64,000 nt of DNA. Origin: Actinopolymorpha rutila (GTDB taxonomy: Bacteria > Actinomycetota > Actinomycetes > Propionibacteriales > Actinopolymorphaceae). How positions within the stretch are numbered: the stretch's first letter is position 1; the number at the start of each line of letters is the position of its first letter. Below the pieces are notes generated by a model that saw only the letters and a list, made by a program, of their open reading frames with translations, had not been told where the DNA came from and made no database searches. Positions 35,654 through 44,355 of this stretch are shown here, in pieces. The position numbers were made by a program, and so were the translations under genes. The stretch lies in the NCBI RefSeq assembly GCF_013407855.1, contig NZ_JACBZH010000001.1, positions 5,890,001-5,954,000 of the forward strand, written 5' to 3'.

Positions 35654-36373
35654 TCAGCCGCCCGCTCCCCGACGGCCGTCGCCGGATCCTTCCCGGCCCA
35701 GGCTCTGGTCGCTTCGGCCGTGGTCGGCCCGGTCCTGTTCGCTCTGGTTGCTGCCGCGCCGGCTGACCTCGTGCTCGCCGCCGCCGAGGTCGGCCTCGTA
35801 CTCGATCTGCCGGAAGCCCATCACGGTGAAGTACGCCAGGACGAGTGCAGTCAGCGCGACCAGCGCCAGCCCGACCGCAGCCCACCCGACGGCGCCGACG
35901 TCGACGTTCTCGCCGCCGATCCATCGAAACGCCGCGAGTGCCGCGAGGAACATCCCGGCCGCGCTCAGCCCCAGCGCCCAGGCGCCGACCCGCTGGAACA
36001 GCTTCGCCAGCTCGGTGCGCTGGGCCACGCCGAGGTCGTTCGGTTCGCTTGCCCGGACCCGGATCGAGGCGCCCACGGCGGCGGTCAGCAGCGGGACGGT
36101 CGCGGCACCCGGCGCGGCGGCACCGGCGCGCGGAGCCTCCGCCACCAGTCCGTCCCGCGCGGGGCCGGTAGGGGCTGGGCCGGCAGGGGCCGGGCTGGTA
36201 GGGGCCGGGCTGGTCGGCGCCGCGCCGGTCGGTGACCGCAGGTCCGGCGCGGACGTGGCCGGGAGGCGGGCCGACGCCAGGGCGAGCACGGCGCCGAGCC
36301 GCGCCCGCATCCGCTGCGTCGGGTCGGGCGAACTCGACCCGTCCGAGGCCGGGTCGTTCAGTGGTTCGCTCAT
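35654..36373 (-). CDS. Uncharacterised protein with two C-terminal TM helices
   Basis: This 239-residue protein is not recognised. Residues about 45-90 contain short PAPTS/PAPAG repeats rich in Pro, Ala, Thr and Ser. Two hydrophobic helices follow (GAWALGLSAAGMFLAALAAF and AAVGLALVALTALVLAYFTVMGF). The last 55 residues are hydrophilic with many Asp/Arg/Ser. A GGGAGGGGGACC ribosome site precedes ATG 36373. The topology suggests both ends in the cytoplasm. Confidence 0.7.
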   Translation of the reverse strand: MSEPLNDPASDGSSSPDPTQRMRARLGAVLALASARLPATSAPDLRSPTGAAPTSPAPTSPAPAGPAPTGPARDGLVAEAPRAGAAAPGAATVPLLTAAVGASIRVRASEPNDLGVAQRTELAKLFQRVGAWALGLSAAGMFLAALAAFRWIGGENVDVGAVGWAAVGLALVALTALVLAYFTVMGFRQIEYEADLGGGEHEVSRRGSNQSEQDRADHGRSDQSLGREGSGDGRRGAGG

Positions 36374-36513
36374 CGGGGTCCCCCTCCCACGGCAGGCGTA
36401 CCGCTGCGTTCTCTCCCGTTGTAGGTGGACCCGGGCCGGCCGTAAAGCCCTGAACGCACCGGTCGCCGATCCCGCGACCACGCGGCACTCCCGAGGGCCT
36501 TCGGGACCGGGCC

Positions 36514-37263
36514 TCAGCCGTTGGCGAGGGTGCGGTCGAGAAGGGGAAGCAGGCGGTCCCAGTGGTGCTGCAGTGCGGAGGGATCGAAGGCGCTGGTGTC
36601 GGACATCGTGAAGCCGTGGATGGTGCCGGGGTAGACCTCGGTGGTGTAGGTGACACCCGCGGTGTCGAACGCCTGGTTGAGCTCCTTGATCTGCTCCGGC
36701 GTCAGGTCACCTTCGGCGAGGCCGAGGTGGACCTCGGCGGTGAGCTTGGACACGAGGCGGTGCGGGCTGTCCGGCGCGTCGGTGACCAGCCGACTGGGGT
36801 GGAACCCGGCGACGGCGGCCACCACGTCGGGGTGGGCCGTCGCGGTGCGCACCGCCAGGAGGGCACCCAGGCAGTAGCCGACCGCCGCGACCGGTCCGGC
36901 GCTGACCTCGGCCTGAGCGGTGAGGAATTCGAGGTACGCGTCTGCGTCGCGGAGAACGCGTTCGGTGGTGTGCGCCTCGATCAGCGGCATCAACTGTGCG
37001 AAGACCGCGGGCCGTTCCTCCTGTCCGATGTGCTCGGGAAGGTCGATCACCGGTGCCGGGCCGTTGCGGTAGAAGACGTTGGGGACCAGCACGTAGTACC
37101 CCTGGCCGGCGAGGAGGCGGGCCATTTCCTCGAGTACGGGCCGAAGGCCGAATGCGTCCGCGTACAGCAGCACACCCGGGTGCCGGCCGCCACCGTCGGG
37201 GAAGGCGGCGAAGGCGTCGGCCTGGCCGTCCTCGGTGGGAATCTGCAGTGTCGTCGAGGGCAT
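36514..37263 (-). CDS. Dienelactone hydrolase family protein
   Basis: This 249-residue alpha/beta hydrolase has the family's Cys nucleophile in VAAVGYCLGALLAV and a downstream His in PGTIHGFTMSD. The N-terminal core is HPGVLLYADAFGLRPVLEEMARLLAGQGYYVLVPNVFYRNG. The acidic residue lies in the EVHLGLAEGDLTPE strand. Dienelactone hydrolases open cyclic lactones in chlorocatechol degradation, but many relatives are general carboxylesterases, so the substrate is open. ATG 37263 is followed by conserved sequence within 10 residues. Confidence 0.9.
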   Translation of the reverse strand: MPSTTLQIPTEDGQADAFAAFPDGGGRHPGVLLYADAFGLRPVLEEMARLLAGQGYYVLVPNVFYRNGPAPVIDLPEHIGQEERPAVFAQLMPLIEAHTTERVLRDADAYLEFLTAQAEVSAGPVAAVGYCLGALLAVRTATAHPDVVAAVAGFHPSRLVTDAPDSPHRLVSKLTAEVHLGLAEGDLTPEQIKELNQAFDTAGVTYTTEVYPGTIHGFTMSDTSAFDPSALQHHWDRLLPLLDRTLANG

Positions 37264-37395
37264 CGCGGATCTCCTTCGGTGGACTGATCTCACTGCACAC
37301 TACGCGCCCATGCCGCGCACCCGGCCGGAGCTTCGCGGTCGGCGACGAGGAAGCTCAACACCTCTGCCGCCCTGCTGCGGGCCGGTCCTCGGGCG

Positions 37396-38433
37396 TCACG
37401 AGACCTCCATGACGAGCTTGCCGAAGAACTTCTTGTCCACGAAGTCGCGCTGGGCTCTCGCAAGGTCGGCCAGCGGGTACGTGCCGGCGAGCAGTGGGCG
37501 CAGCCGCCCGTCGCCGACGTACTTCACCACCTCGGTGAAGTCCTCGTGGGTGCCGAAGGAGGAGCCGACAAGCTCCAGTTGACGCAGGTAGACCGTGCGC
37601 AGGTCGGTGCCGACGACCGGACCGGCGATCGCTCCGGCGACGACGTACCGGCCGAGTGGCGCGAGCACGTCCAGCAGGCTCGCGAACATCGGGCCGGCCA
37701 CCACGTCGGCGACCACGTCCACCTCGGTCACGACCGCGCGTACGGCTCCGGCCAGGTCGCCGGAGTCCCGCCGCACGGTGGCCCGCGCGCCCAGCTCGCG
37801 GACCTGCTCCTCCTTGCCGGCGCCGACGACCGCGATGGCGTCCGCGCCGAGGACCGCACAGAGCTGGACCAGCGCCGAACCCACCCCGCCGGACGCCCCG
37901 GTGACGAGCACCGTGTCACCCTTACGGACCCGGGCCCGCTTCAGCATTCGCAACGCGGTGCTGTAGGCGGTCGGGAACGACGCCAGTTCGGCGTCGGTGA
38001 GCGGGCTGTCGATCCGGTGGGCGTTCGGCGCCGGAATGGTGACGTACTCGGCGAACCCACCGTCGCGTTCGCTGCCCAGGTAGGCGGTGGTGACCAGTTC
38101 GCGCTCACCACCCTCGTACAGCATCGGGTCCAGGAGTACGCGTTCGCCGATACGTCCTTCGGCGACACCGGCACCCACCCGGTCGATCCGGCCGGCCACG
38201 TCGGCGCCCTGGATCCGCGGGAAGGACATCCCCTCACGCCGCCAACCCGTGCTTGCCTCCGGATCGGACGACGTGCCGTACTTCCCTTCTCGGGTCCAGA
38301 TGTCGGTGTTGTTCACCGCGGCGGCACCCACCCGGACGCGCACCTCCCCTGCCGCCGGGACCGGATCGGGCACGTCGTCGCGGCGCTCGAGGCGCTCGGG
38401 GCCGCCGAAGCCGGTGAGGAGTACTGCACGCAT
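37396..38433 (-). CDS. Zinc-independent MDR oxidoreductase (quinone-reductase-like)
   Basis: This 345-residue medium-chain dehydrogenase/reductase has an N-terminal GroES-like domain (MRAVLLTGFGGPERLERRDDVPDPVPAAGEVRVRV) and a Rossmann domain with the NADP loop VLVTGASGGVGSALVQLCAVLGA. The structural-zinc Cys cluster is absent, and NNTDIWTREG replaces the catalytic-zinc site, pointing to quinone or enoyl substrates. It is divergent from a TetR gene, so it is likely repressed by it. ATG 38433 is preceded by AGGAAGAG. Confidence 0.9.
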   Translation of the reverse strand: MRAVLLTGFGGPERLERRDDVPDPVPAAGEVRVRVGAAAVNNTDIWTREGKYGTSSDPEASTGWRREGMSFPRIQGADVAGRIDRVGAGVAEGRIGERVLLDPMLYEGGERELVTTAYLGSERDGGFAEYVTIPAPNAHRIDSPLTDAELASFPTAYSTALRMLKRARVRKGDTVLVTGASGGVGSALVQLCAVLGADAIAVVGAGKEEQVRELGARATVRRDSGDLAGAVRAVVTEVDVVADVVAGPMFASLLDVLAPLGRYVVAGAIAGPVVGTDLRTVYLRQLELVGSSFGTHEDFTEVVKYVGDGRLRPLLAGTYPLADLARAQRDFVDKKFFGKLVMEVS

Positions 38434-38480
38434 CCGAATCACTCTTCCTGGTTGGATTTTTCATTCGCGCTTCGAGTAGG

Positions 38481-38541
38481 TAGACAGGTCGGTATATCTG
38501 GACACTCTCGCGGGGCAGTGTCAACCCACCGGTCGGTATAG
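38481..38541. promoter_or_regulatory. Divergent promoter with two TetR-type operator sites
   Basis: GGTCGGTATA occurs at 38487-38496 and again at 38531-38540, 44 bp apart. In full, TAGACAGGTCGGTATA resembles the TAGACCGACCGGTCTA-type palindromes bound by YcdC/TetR repressors. The second copy covers the -10 region of the TetR gene (TATAGT at 38537-38542), and TTGACA (38519-38524, minus strand) is a good -35 for the MDR gene. Confidence 0.6.
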
Positions 38542-38549
38542 TCGGCCGT

Positions 38550-39161
38550 ATGCGAGAGCTCACCCCGGCCGGCCGCCGGATCCTGGACGCGGCTTCCACC
38601 CTGTTCTACGACCAGGGCATCCACGCCGTGGGCGTCGATGCGGTGGCGCGCGCCGCCGGGGTGACCAAGAAGACGTTGTACGACTGCTTCGGTTCCAAGG
38701 ACGTCCTCGTCTCCTGTTACCTCCAGGCCCGCGACGAGCGCTGGCGGGAGTGGCTGACGTCCTACGTCGACGAGCACGCGGGCACCGGAGCGGGGGCGGG
38801 CGGGCGGGCGAGCGCGGACAGGGAAGCAGGCGTCGAACGCGTTCTGGCCACCTTCGACGCGCTCGACCAGTGGGCCCGGCGGGAGAACATCCGCGGCTGC
38901 GCCTTCGTCAACGCCCTCGCCGAGCTCCCGGAGAACGCCGACCATCCCGGGCGCGGAGTCATCCTGGAGCAGAAGCGCTGGCTGCTCGGCTATCTCACCG
39001 ACCTGGTGAGGGCCGCGGGCATCCGCCGGCCCGGCACGGTCGCGGCCGGCCTGCTCGTCCTCCACGAGGGCGCGAGCGTCAGCTTCGGCACCGGCGTACC
39101 CACCCGTGCCGTCGCGCAGGCCAAACGGCTCGCCGCCCTCGCACTCGCCGAAAGCCCCTGA
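38550..39161 (+). CDS. TetR family transcriptional regulator
   Basis: This 203-residue regulator has the N-terminal HTH region GRRILDAASTLFYDQGIHAVGVDAVARAAGVTKKTLYDCFGSKDVLV and a helical ligand-binding C-terminal domain. Gene orientation and the paired sites upstream point to autorepression and repression of the divergent MDR gene. TATAGT ends 7 nt before the ATG, so the transcript is probably leaderless. The inducer is unknown, possibly an electrophile or quinone given the neighbouring reductase. Confidence 0.93.
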   Translation: MRELTPAGRRILDAASTLFYDQGIHAVGVDAVARAAGVTKKTLYDCFGSKDVLVSCYLQARDERWREWLTSYVDEHAGTGAGAGGRASADREAGVERVLATFDALDQWARRENIRGCAFVNALAELPENADHPGRGVILEQKRWLLGYLTDLVRAAGIRRPGTVAAGLLVLHEGASVSFGTGVPTRAVAQAKRLAALALAESP

Positions 39162-39215
39162 GACAACATCTGACACCAGGCAGGGCCGGCAGAGCCGCCG
39201 CTCGGCGCCGGCAGT

Positions 39216-40019
39216 TCACGACCGGCGGTAGTCGCTCGGCGGCAGGCCGAAGTGCGCGCGGAACCTCCGCGACAGATGGAACTCGTCGGTGTAGCCGAGG
39301 GTCCGGGCGATCTCCCTGGTGGTCATGTCGGTGACGCGCAACAGCGTCGCGGCGGTCTGCAGCCGCCTCGCGTTGCGGAACGCCAGCGGCGACTGGCCGA
39401 CCTCGGCGGCGAACCTGCGCCGGAACGTGTCGTACGGCAGACCCACCTCGGCGGCGACCGAGCGCATGTCGAGGCTGCCGGTCAGGTCGTCGGCCAGCCG
39501 GTCGACAGCGGCGGCCACGGCGGGGCTCGGACCCGCCGACTCCTCCGGCCCGGCCACGTCCAGCAGCCAGTCGGCGAACGCCACCAGCTGGTGCTCGGCC
39601 GCCTGCACCGAACGCGGCGTGGACGCCAGGATGGTCCGCAGCGCGGCGGCCGACGGGGCCGGGCGCGGATAGCGCGGGCCGGCCTCGGCCAGCACGCCCG
39701 CCCGGGCCAGGGCGTCGAACAGCGGACCGGTGAAGACGACGAACACCTCCGTCCAGGTCCGCCCGCCGAGAGTGCCGTACCAGTGCGGCCGGCCGGGCGG
39801 TACCAGCGTGTGCGCACCCGGGGTGACCGGCTCCTCCCGGCCGTCGGCGTGCCGGTAGCGGCCGTGCCCCGCGACCACCACCGACAGGACGTACGCCTCC
39901 ATCACCCGCAGCGGCGACGGCATCATCGGCTCGTCGTCGACCACCTCCCCGGCCAGCACCAGCTGGCCCAACCTGGTCACCGGCGCGGCGGACACGGCGA
40001 TCCGGGTGCCCGAGTCCAT
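39216..40019 (-). CDS. AraC family transcriptional regulator
   Basis: This 267-residue protein has an N-terminal cupin-like sensor (LSVVVAGHGRYRHADGREEPVTPGAHTLVPPGRPHWYG) and a C-terminal pair of helix-turn-helix units (DMRSVAAEVGLPYDTFRRRFAAEVGQSP and MTTREIARTLGYTDEFHLSRRFRAHFGLPPSDYRR). It is divergent from the PhyH gene at 40173, with about 150 bp between, so it probably controls that gene. Ligand unknown; cupin-type AraC proteins often sense small sugars or acids. Confidence 0.92.
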   Translation of the reverse strand: MDSGTRIAVSAAPVTRLGQLVLAGEVVDDEPMMPSPLRVMEAYVLSVVVAGHGRYRHADGREEPVTPGAHTLVPPGRPHWYGTLGGRTWTEVFVVFTGPLFDALARAGVLAEAGPRYPRPAPSAAALRTILASTPRSVQAAEHQLVAFADWLLDVAGPEESAGPSPAVAAAVDRLADDLTGSLDMRSVAAEVGLPYDTFRRRFAAEVGQSPLAFRNARRLQTAATLLRVTDMTTREIARTLGYTDEFHLSRRFRAHFGLPPSDYRRS

Positions 40020-40172
40020 GCCCGGACCGTACCCGGGCGACCGGACCGGCGGCCCACCCGGGCGCCAGAACGTACATGTACCGGCCAACGTGGCCATTCC
40101 ACTCCGGCGGCACCGCGGCCTAGCGTCGTGCGTACACCGACGCCCGCACCGAACCGCTGGAGGCAGCGACCC

Positions 40173-40955
40173 ATGACCTCGACCGAGGAGACCAGGACCG
40201 GCCTGGTCACCCCGCAGATGCGGGAGCAGTACGAGAACGACGGCTACTTCATCCTCGAGCGCGCCCTCAGCGACGAGCAGTTGGACCTGCTCCGCGGCGG
40301 CGCGCAGTACAGCATGGACAAGCTGGACGCCGCGATGGAGGAGGCGGGCACCGACCGGATCGGCATCAACGCCCGCGGCAAGCGCTACTTCAGCCACATG
40401 ATCTACCGCGACCGCCCGGAGCTGCGACAGTTCCTGTTCAGCGAGCTGATGCGGGAGATCTGCCGGGCGACGCTGGGTGAGGAGGCGTACCTCTTCTGGG
40501 AGCAGTACGTCATCAAGGCCGGCGACCCGGACACGTCGTTCGCCTGGCACCAGGACTCCGGCTACGTGCACGAGGACCACGCGCCGTACCTCACCTGCTG
40601 GATCGCCCTGGACGACGTGACCGAGGAGAACGGCTCGGTCTACCTGCGGCCCTACTCGCGTTCGGGCATCCGTTCCTACGTCAAGCACATCCCCGACCCG
40701 CGGGTGAACGACCTGGTCTGCTACTTCGGCGACGACCCGGGCATGCCGGTGACGGTGCCCGCCGGGTCGATCGCGGTGTTCTCCAGCGTGGTGATGCACC
40801 GCAGCGGGCCGAACCTCACCGACAACCTGCGCCGGGTCTACCTCGCGCAGTACTCCAAGGAGGTCATCATGACCAAGGACGGCTCCAAGCCGTGGGGTGA
40901 GTTCGAGCAGTTCCTCGCGGGCGGGAAGGTCGTCGGCCGGATCGACGTCGACTGA
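40173..40955 (+). CDS. Phytanoyl-CoA dioxygenase (PhyH) family protein, second copy
   Basis: This 260-residue Fe(II)/2-oxoglutarate oxygenase has His126 and Asp128 in AWHQDSGYVHEDHAPYLTCWIALDD, the distal His209 in VVMHRSGPNLTDNLRR, and an Arg at 220-221 for 2-oxoglutarate. It differs in sequence from the copy at 24601, so it is not a recent duplicate. Adjacent AraC-type control suggests an inducible substrate. A GGAGG site precedes ATG 40173; TAGCGT at 40121-40126 is a possible -10 box. Confidence 0.92.
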   Translation: MTSTEETRTGLVTPQMREQYENDGYFILERALSDEQLDLLRGGAQYSMDKLDAAMEEAGTDRIGINARGKRYFSHMIYRDRPELRQFLFSELMREICRATLGEEAYLFWEQYVIKAGDPDTSFAWHQDSGYVHEDHAPYLTCWIALDDVTEENGSVYLRPYSRSGIRSYVKHIPDPRVNDLVCYFGDDPGMPVTVPAGSIAVFSSVVMHRSGPNLTDNLRRVYLAQYSKEVIMTKDGSKPWGEFEQFLAGGKVVGRIDVD

Positions 40956-40977
40956 GTACGCCGGCCACGGTCGGCCG

Positions 40978-41928
40978 TCAGGTCAGCTCGGCCCGGAGCA
41001 CGGCGAACCGCCGGGTGACGGCGAATCCCGTGCTCCGGTAGAGCTGTCCGGCCGGGGACCGCTCGCCGGTCCACAGGAACCACGCGCTGTGCGCGCCGGC
41101 CGCCCGCATGCGTTCCAGGGTCAGGTGCAGCAGGATCCGGCCGAGGCCGGTGCCCCGGCGGTCCGGGCGTACGCCGAACGGCCCGAAGCGTTCGAGGACG
41201 TTCTCGTACGCCGCGTGCATCGCCCAGCCGGCAAGCGTCCCGTCGGGGTCCCACGCACCGACGATCCGGTCCAGTGGGAGCCCGGCGACGACGGCGCTCC
41301 GGATGGCGCGGGCCCAGTCGGGGCTGAAGTCCTCACCTGCCAGCCGTACCACCTCGACCAGGTCGTCGCCGGTCGGCGTACCGAACCGGTGTCCGCCGGC
41401 CACCAGGTCGTCGACGCGGGCGCGGAGTTCGTCCGGCAGCCGGTAGCCCACCAGCGAGCGGTCCATCGCCGCGGCCTCGGACCGCCGCTCGAAGCCGAGG
41501 TCGCGCAGCAGTGCGTCCGCCTCCGGGTAGGCCTCGGCGTCCAGCCCGGGCAGCACGTAGTTGGGTGTGTACGACGCGAAGAACACCTCGCGGGCGCCCT
41601 GGTTCCGTAACCAGTCCAGCGCGCTTCGCACCACCGCGCGTCCCACCCCCACACCCCGCGCGTCCGGCGTCACGAAGAAGAACGGCAGCCAGCCGGTGCC
41701 CGGCTCCAGGTCGCCGCCCACCATCGCGACCCGGCGCCGGACGGCGTAGGCCGCACCCATCAACCGGTCGCCGTCCAGCGCGATCCGCAGGCCGTCCGGA
41801 TCGAAGTTGGCGTCCAGCAACACCAGGTCGCGAAACCTCGGGTAGCTCATCGGGTCGAGTGGCAGGGCCCGCCGCCACGCCTCCACCAGCGCCGCCCCGT
41901 CGCCCGGCCGAAAGCCTCGGATCTGCAT
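40978..41928 (-). CDS. Double-GNAT N-acetyltransferase
   Basis: This 316-residue protein has two GNAT units. The first contains PFFFVTPDARGVGVGRAVVRSALDWLRNQGAREVFF with the pyrophosphate-binding loop; the second contains PFGVRPDRRGTGLGRILLHLTLERMRAAGAHSAWFLWTG. The middle segment is variable. Such tandem GNATs modify small amines or act on mycothiol-type compounds (MshD is a known double-GNAT), but identity with MshD is not shown. ATG 41928 follows GGGGGAAGG. Confidence 0.88.
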   Translation of the reverse strand: MQIRGFRPGDGAALVEAWRRALPLDPMSYPRFRDLVLLDANFDPDGLRIALDGDRLMGAAYAVRRRVAMVGGDLEPGTGWLPFFFVTPDARGVGVGRAVVRSALDWLRNQGAREVFFASYTPNYVLPGLDAEAYPEADALLRDLGFERRSEAAAMDRSLVGYRLPDELRARVDDLVAGGHRFGTPTGDDLVEVVRLAGEDFSPDWARAIRSAVVAGLPLDRIVGAWDPDGTLAGWAMHAAYENVLERFGPFGVRPDRRGTGLGRILLHLTLERMRAAGAHSAWFLWTGERSPAGQLYRSTGFAVTRRFAVLRAELT

Positions 41929-42113
41929 GCCGCCGCCTTCCCCCACCGAACCCCTGCCGGAACCGGTCGTCGGTCACGCTAGCCGAGGCCGTCGCCCGGC
42001 AACATCGCCAGCGCCGGAAGGAATAGGGTCGTTCGCGGGACGGACCTCCGGTACGTCCCGAAAGGGTCGCGAGGAAGGGGCCCCGGACACCGAGCCTGCC
42101 GCGGAGGTCGACC

Positions 42114-44309
42114 ATGCCCGCCGACGACGCCACCCTCACCGAACTGCTGGCCCGGCCGGGTCTGCGCGCGGCCGTCGACCGCCTGGTCCCGGCCGACGAC
42201 TTCCCGTCCGGTTGGGACGCCGGTGTCGGCGACTTCCTGGCGCGGATCCTGCGTACCGAACTCCCCCACGCCGTCGAACTGCTCACCGCCGGCCTGGACC
42301 TGCTCGACGCCGAGGCAACCGCCGGGGCGGACGCGGGGACTGCCGGTGACGGAGGCGCGACGGGCTTCGCCGCGCTGACCGACAAGGGTCGAGACGAGGT
42401 GCTCACCGCCCTGCACGCCGGGCAGACCACTGCGGACTGGAGCGGCGTGGACCGGTCGGAGTTCCTCCGGCTGCTGGAATCCCTTACCGTGCAGGGCTTC
42501 TACGCCGACCCGGACAACGGCGGCAACCGCGACGCGGTGTCCTGGCGGATGGTCGGCTACCACGCGGCACCGCAGGACGCGTGGTGGCCGGCACCCGAGG
42601 CGCTTACCGTCAAGCTCCCGTTGACACCGTTCGAGGACCTCGAGCCGCACTACGACGCGATCGTGGTCGGAGCCGGTGCCGGCGGGGGCACCGCGGCCTG
42701 CGTCCTCGCCGAGGCCGGCTACCGCGTGCTCGCCGTCGAGCGCGGCGACTTCCTCCGCACCGAGGACCTGCGCGGGGACCACCTGCGCAGCCACCGCGCG
42801 TTGTTCGGGTACGCACAGAGCGCCGGGCCGGTGGCGTCGGGGCATCCGCGGGTGTGGGCGCCCGACGGCGACACGGAGGTCGTCGTCGGGCCGACCGACG
42901 GGCGCTGGAGCAACAACGCGATGACCGTGGGCGGCGGCACCCGGGTCTACGGCGCCCAGGCCTGGCGGTTCGTTCCGGAGGACTTCACGATGGCCTCCGT
43001 CTACGGCGTACCCGAGGGCAGCTCGCTGGCCGACTGGCCGCTGTCGTACGCCGATCTGGAGCCCTACTACGACCGCGCCGAATGGGAACTCGGAGTGGCC
43101 GGTGACCCGGCCGGGTTCACCGGCGCCGGCCCCCGCCGGCGAGGACTGCCGATGCCGCCGTTGCCGGGCAACCTGTCCGGTGCGCGGCTCGCCGCCGCCG
43201 CACGCGACCTCGGCTGGTCGACCGGCCACGTTCCACTGCTGATCAACTCCACGCCCTACGGCGGCCGGCCCGCCTGCGTACGCTGCGGCCAGTGCGTCGG
43301 CTTCGGCTGCCCCGCGGAGGCCAAGAACGGCAGCCACAACACCGTTCTGCCACGGGCCCTGGCTACTGGCCGGTGCGACCTCGTCACCGGTACGTTCGCC
43401 GAACGCGTGGTCACCGACGACGGCGGCCGGGTGACCGGCGTCGCGCTCGCCACCCTCGCCGGCGGCACCGGCCCGGCCGACGGCGAGGTACGCCGGCGCA
43501 CGGTCACCGCCGACCAGGTGATCCTGGCCGCCGGTGCGATCGAGACCGCGCGGCTGCTCCTCAACAGCGCGTCCGCGACCGAGCAGACCGGCCTCGGCAA
43601 CCGGCACGACCAGGTGGGCCGCAACCTGCAGGGACACGTGTACGCGGGTGCGCTCGGCATCTTCGACGACGTGGTGCAGAACAGCGCCGGCCCCGGCCCG
43701 ACGATCGCCACCCACGACTTCCGTCACCACAACGACGGCCTGGTGGGCGGCGGAATGCTGGCCAACGACTTCGTGCCGATGCCGCTCGCGACGTACAACC
43801 TGCTCACCGGCGCCGGGGTCATCCCACGGTCGGGTGCCGCGAGCAAGCGCGGCATGCGCGAGTTGTACCAACGCACCACGATGGTGATGGGGCCACTGCA
43901 GGAGACGCCGAACCCACGCTCACGGGTCACGGTCGATCCGCGCGTACGCGACGTCTTCGGGATGCCGGTGGCCCGGCTTTCCGGCGGAGTGCTCGACGCC
44001 GACCGGCCCACCGCGGCGATGCTGCAGCGGCGCGCGGAGGAGTGGCTCGCGGCCGGCGGTGCGACGCGCACGGTGCCGAGCGGCGGGGTGGGCCGTGGCC
44101 CGAGCGGTGGCCAGCATCAGGCCGGCACCTGCAGGATGGGTAGCGATCCGGCGACCTCGGTGACCGACGCGCACGGCCGGGTCTGGGGGCACGACAACCT
44201 CCGCCTCGCCGACGGGTCGCTGCACGTCACCAACGGCGGTGTCAACCCGGTCCTGACGATCTTCGCGATGGCGTTCCGGGTCGCCGACCTGCTGGCGAAG
44301 CAGGGCTGA
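42114..44309 (+). CDS. GMC oxidoreductase fused to gluconate-dehydrogenase subunit-3-like domain
   Basis: This 731-residue protein joins two normally separate subunits. Residues about 1-150 match gluconate 2-dehydrogenase subunit 3, ending in GFYADPDNGGNRDAVSWRMVGYHA. Residues about 178-731 form a GMC flavoprotein with the FAD fingerprint DAIVVGAGAGGGTAACVLAEAGYRVLAVERG near 181-211, the QCVGFGCPAEAKNGS region and the C-terminal QHQAGTCRMGSDPATSVTD with the catalytic His region. No Tat signal or cytochrome c subunit is visible in or near the gene, so it appears cytoplasmic. It likely oxidises a sugar or polyol; the substrate is unknown. Confidence 0.9.
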   Translation: MPADDATLTELLARPGLRAAVDRLVPADDFPSGWDAGVGDFLARILRTELPHAVELLTAGLDLLDAEATAGADAGTAGDGGATGFAALTDKGRDEVLTALHAGQTTADWSGVDRSEFLRLLESLTVQGFYADPDNGGNRDAVSWRMVGYHAAPQDAWWPAPEALTVKLPLTPFEDLEPHYDAIVVGAGAGGGTAACVLAEAGYRVLAVERGDFLRTEDLRGDHLRSHRALFGYAQSAGPVASGHPRVWAPDGDTEVVVGPTDGRWSNNAMTVGGGTRVYGAQAWRFVPEDFTMASVYGVPEGSSLADWPLSYADLEPYYDRAEWELGVAGDPAGFTGAGPRRRGLPMPPLPGNLSGARLAAAARDLGWSTGHVPLLINSTPYGGRPACVRCGQCVGFGCPAEAKNGSHNTVLPRALATGRCDLVTGTFAERVVTDDGGRVTGVALATLAGGTGPADGEVRRRTVTADQVILAAGAIETARLLLNSASATEQTGLGNRHDQVGRNLQGHVYAGALGIFDDVVQNSAGPGPTIATHDFRHHNDGLVGGGMLANDFVPMPLATYNLLTGAGVIPRSGAASKRGMRELYQRTTMVMGPLQETPNPRSRVTVDPRVRDVFGMPVARLSGGVLDADRPTAAMLQRRAEEWLAAGGATRTVPSGGVGRGPSGGQHQAGTCRMGSDPATSVTDAHGRVWGHDNLRLADGSLHVTNGGVNPVLTIFAMAFRVADLLAKQG

Positions 44310-44355
44310 GTCAAGCAGGGCCGAGTCCCAGGGGCCCGCCGGGCGGGCGGTGCGG

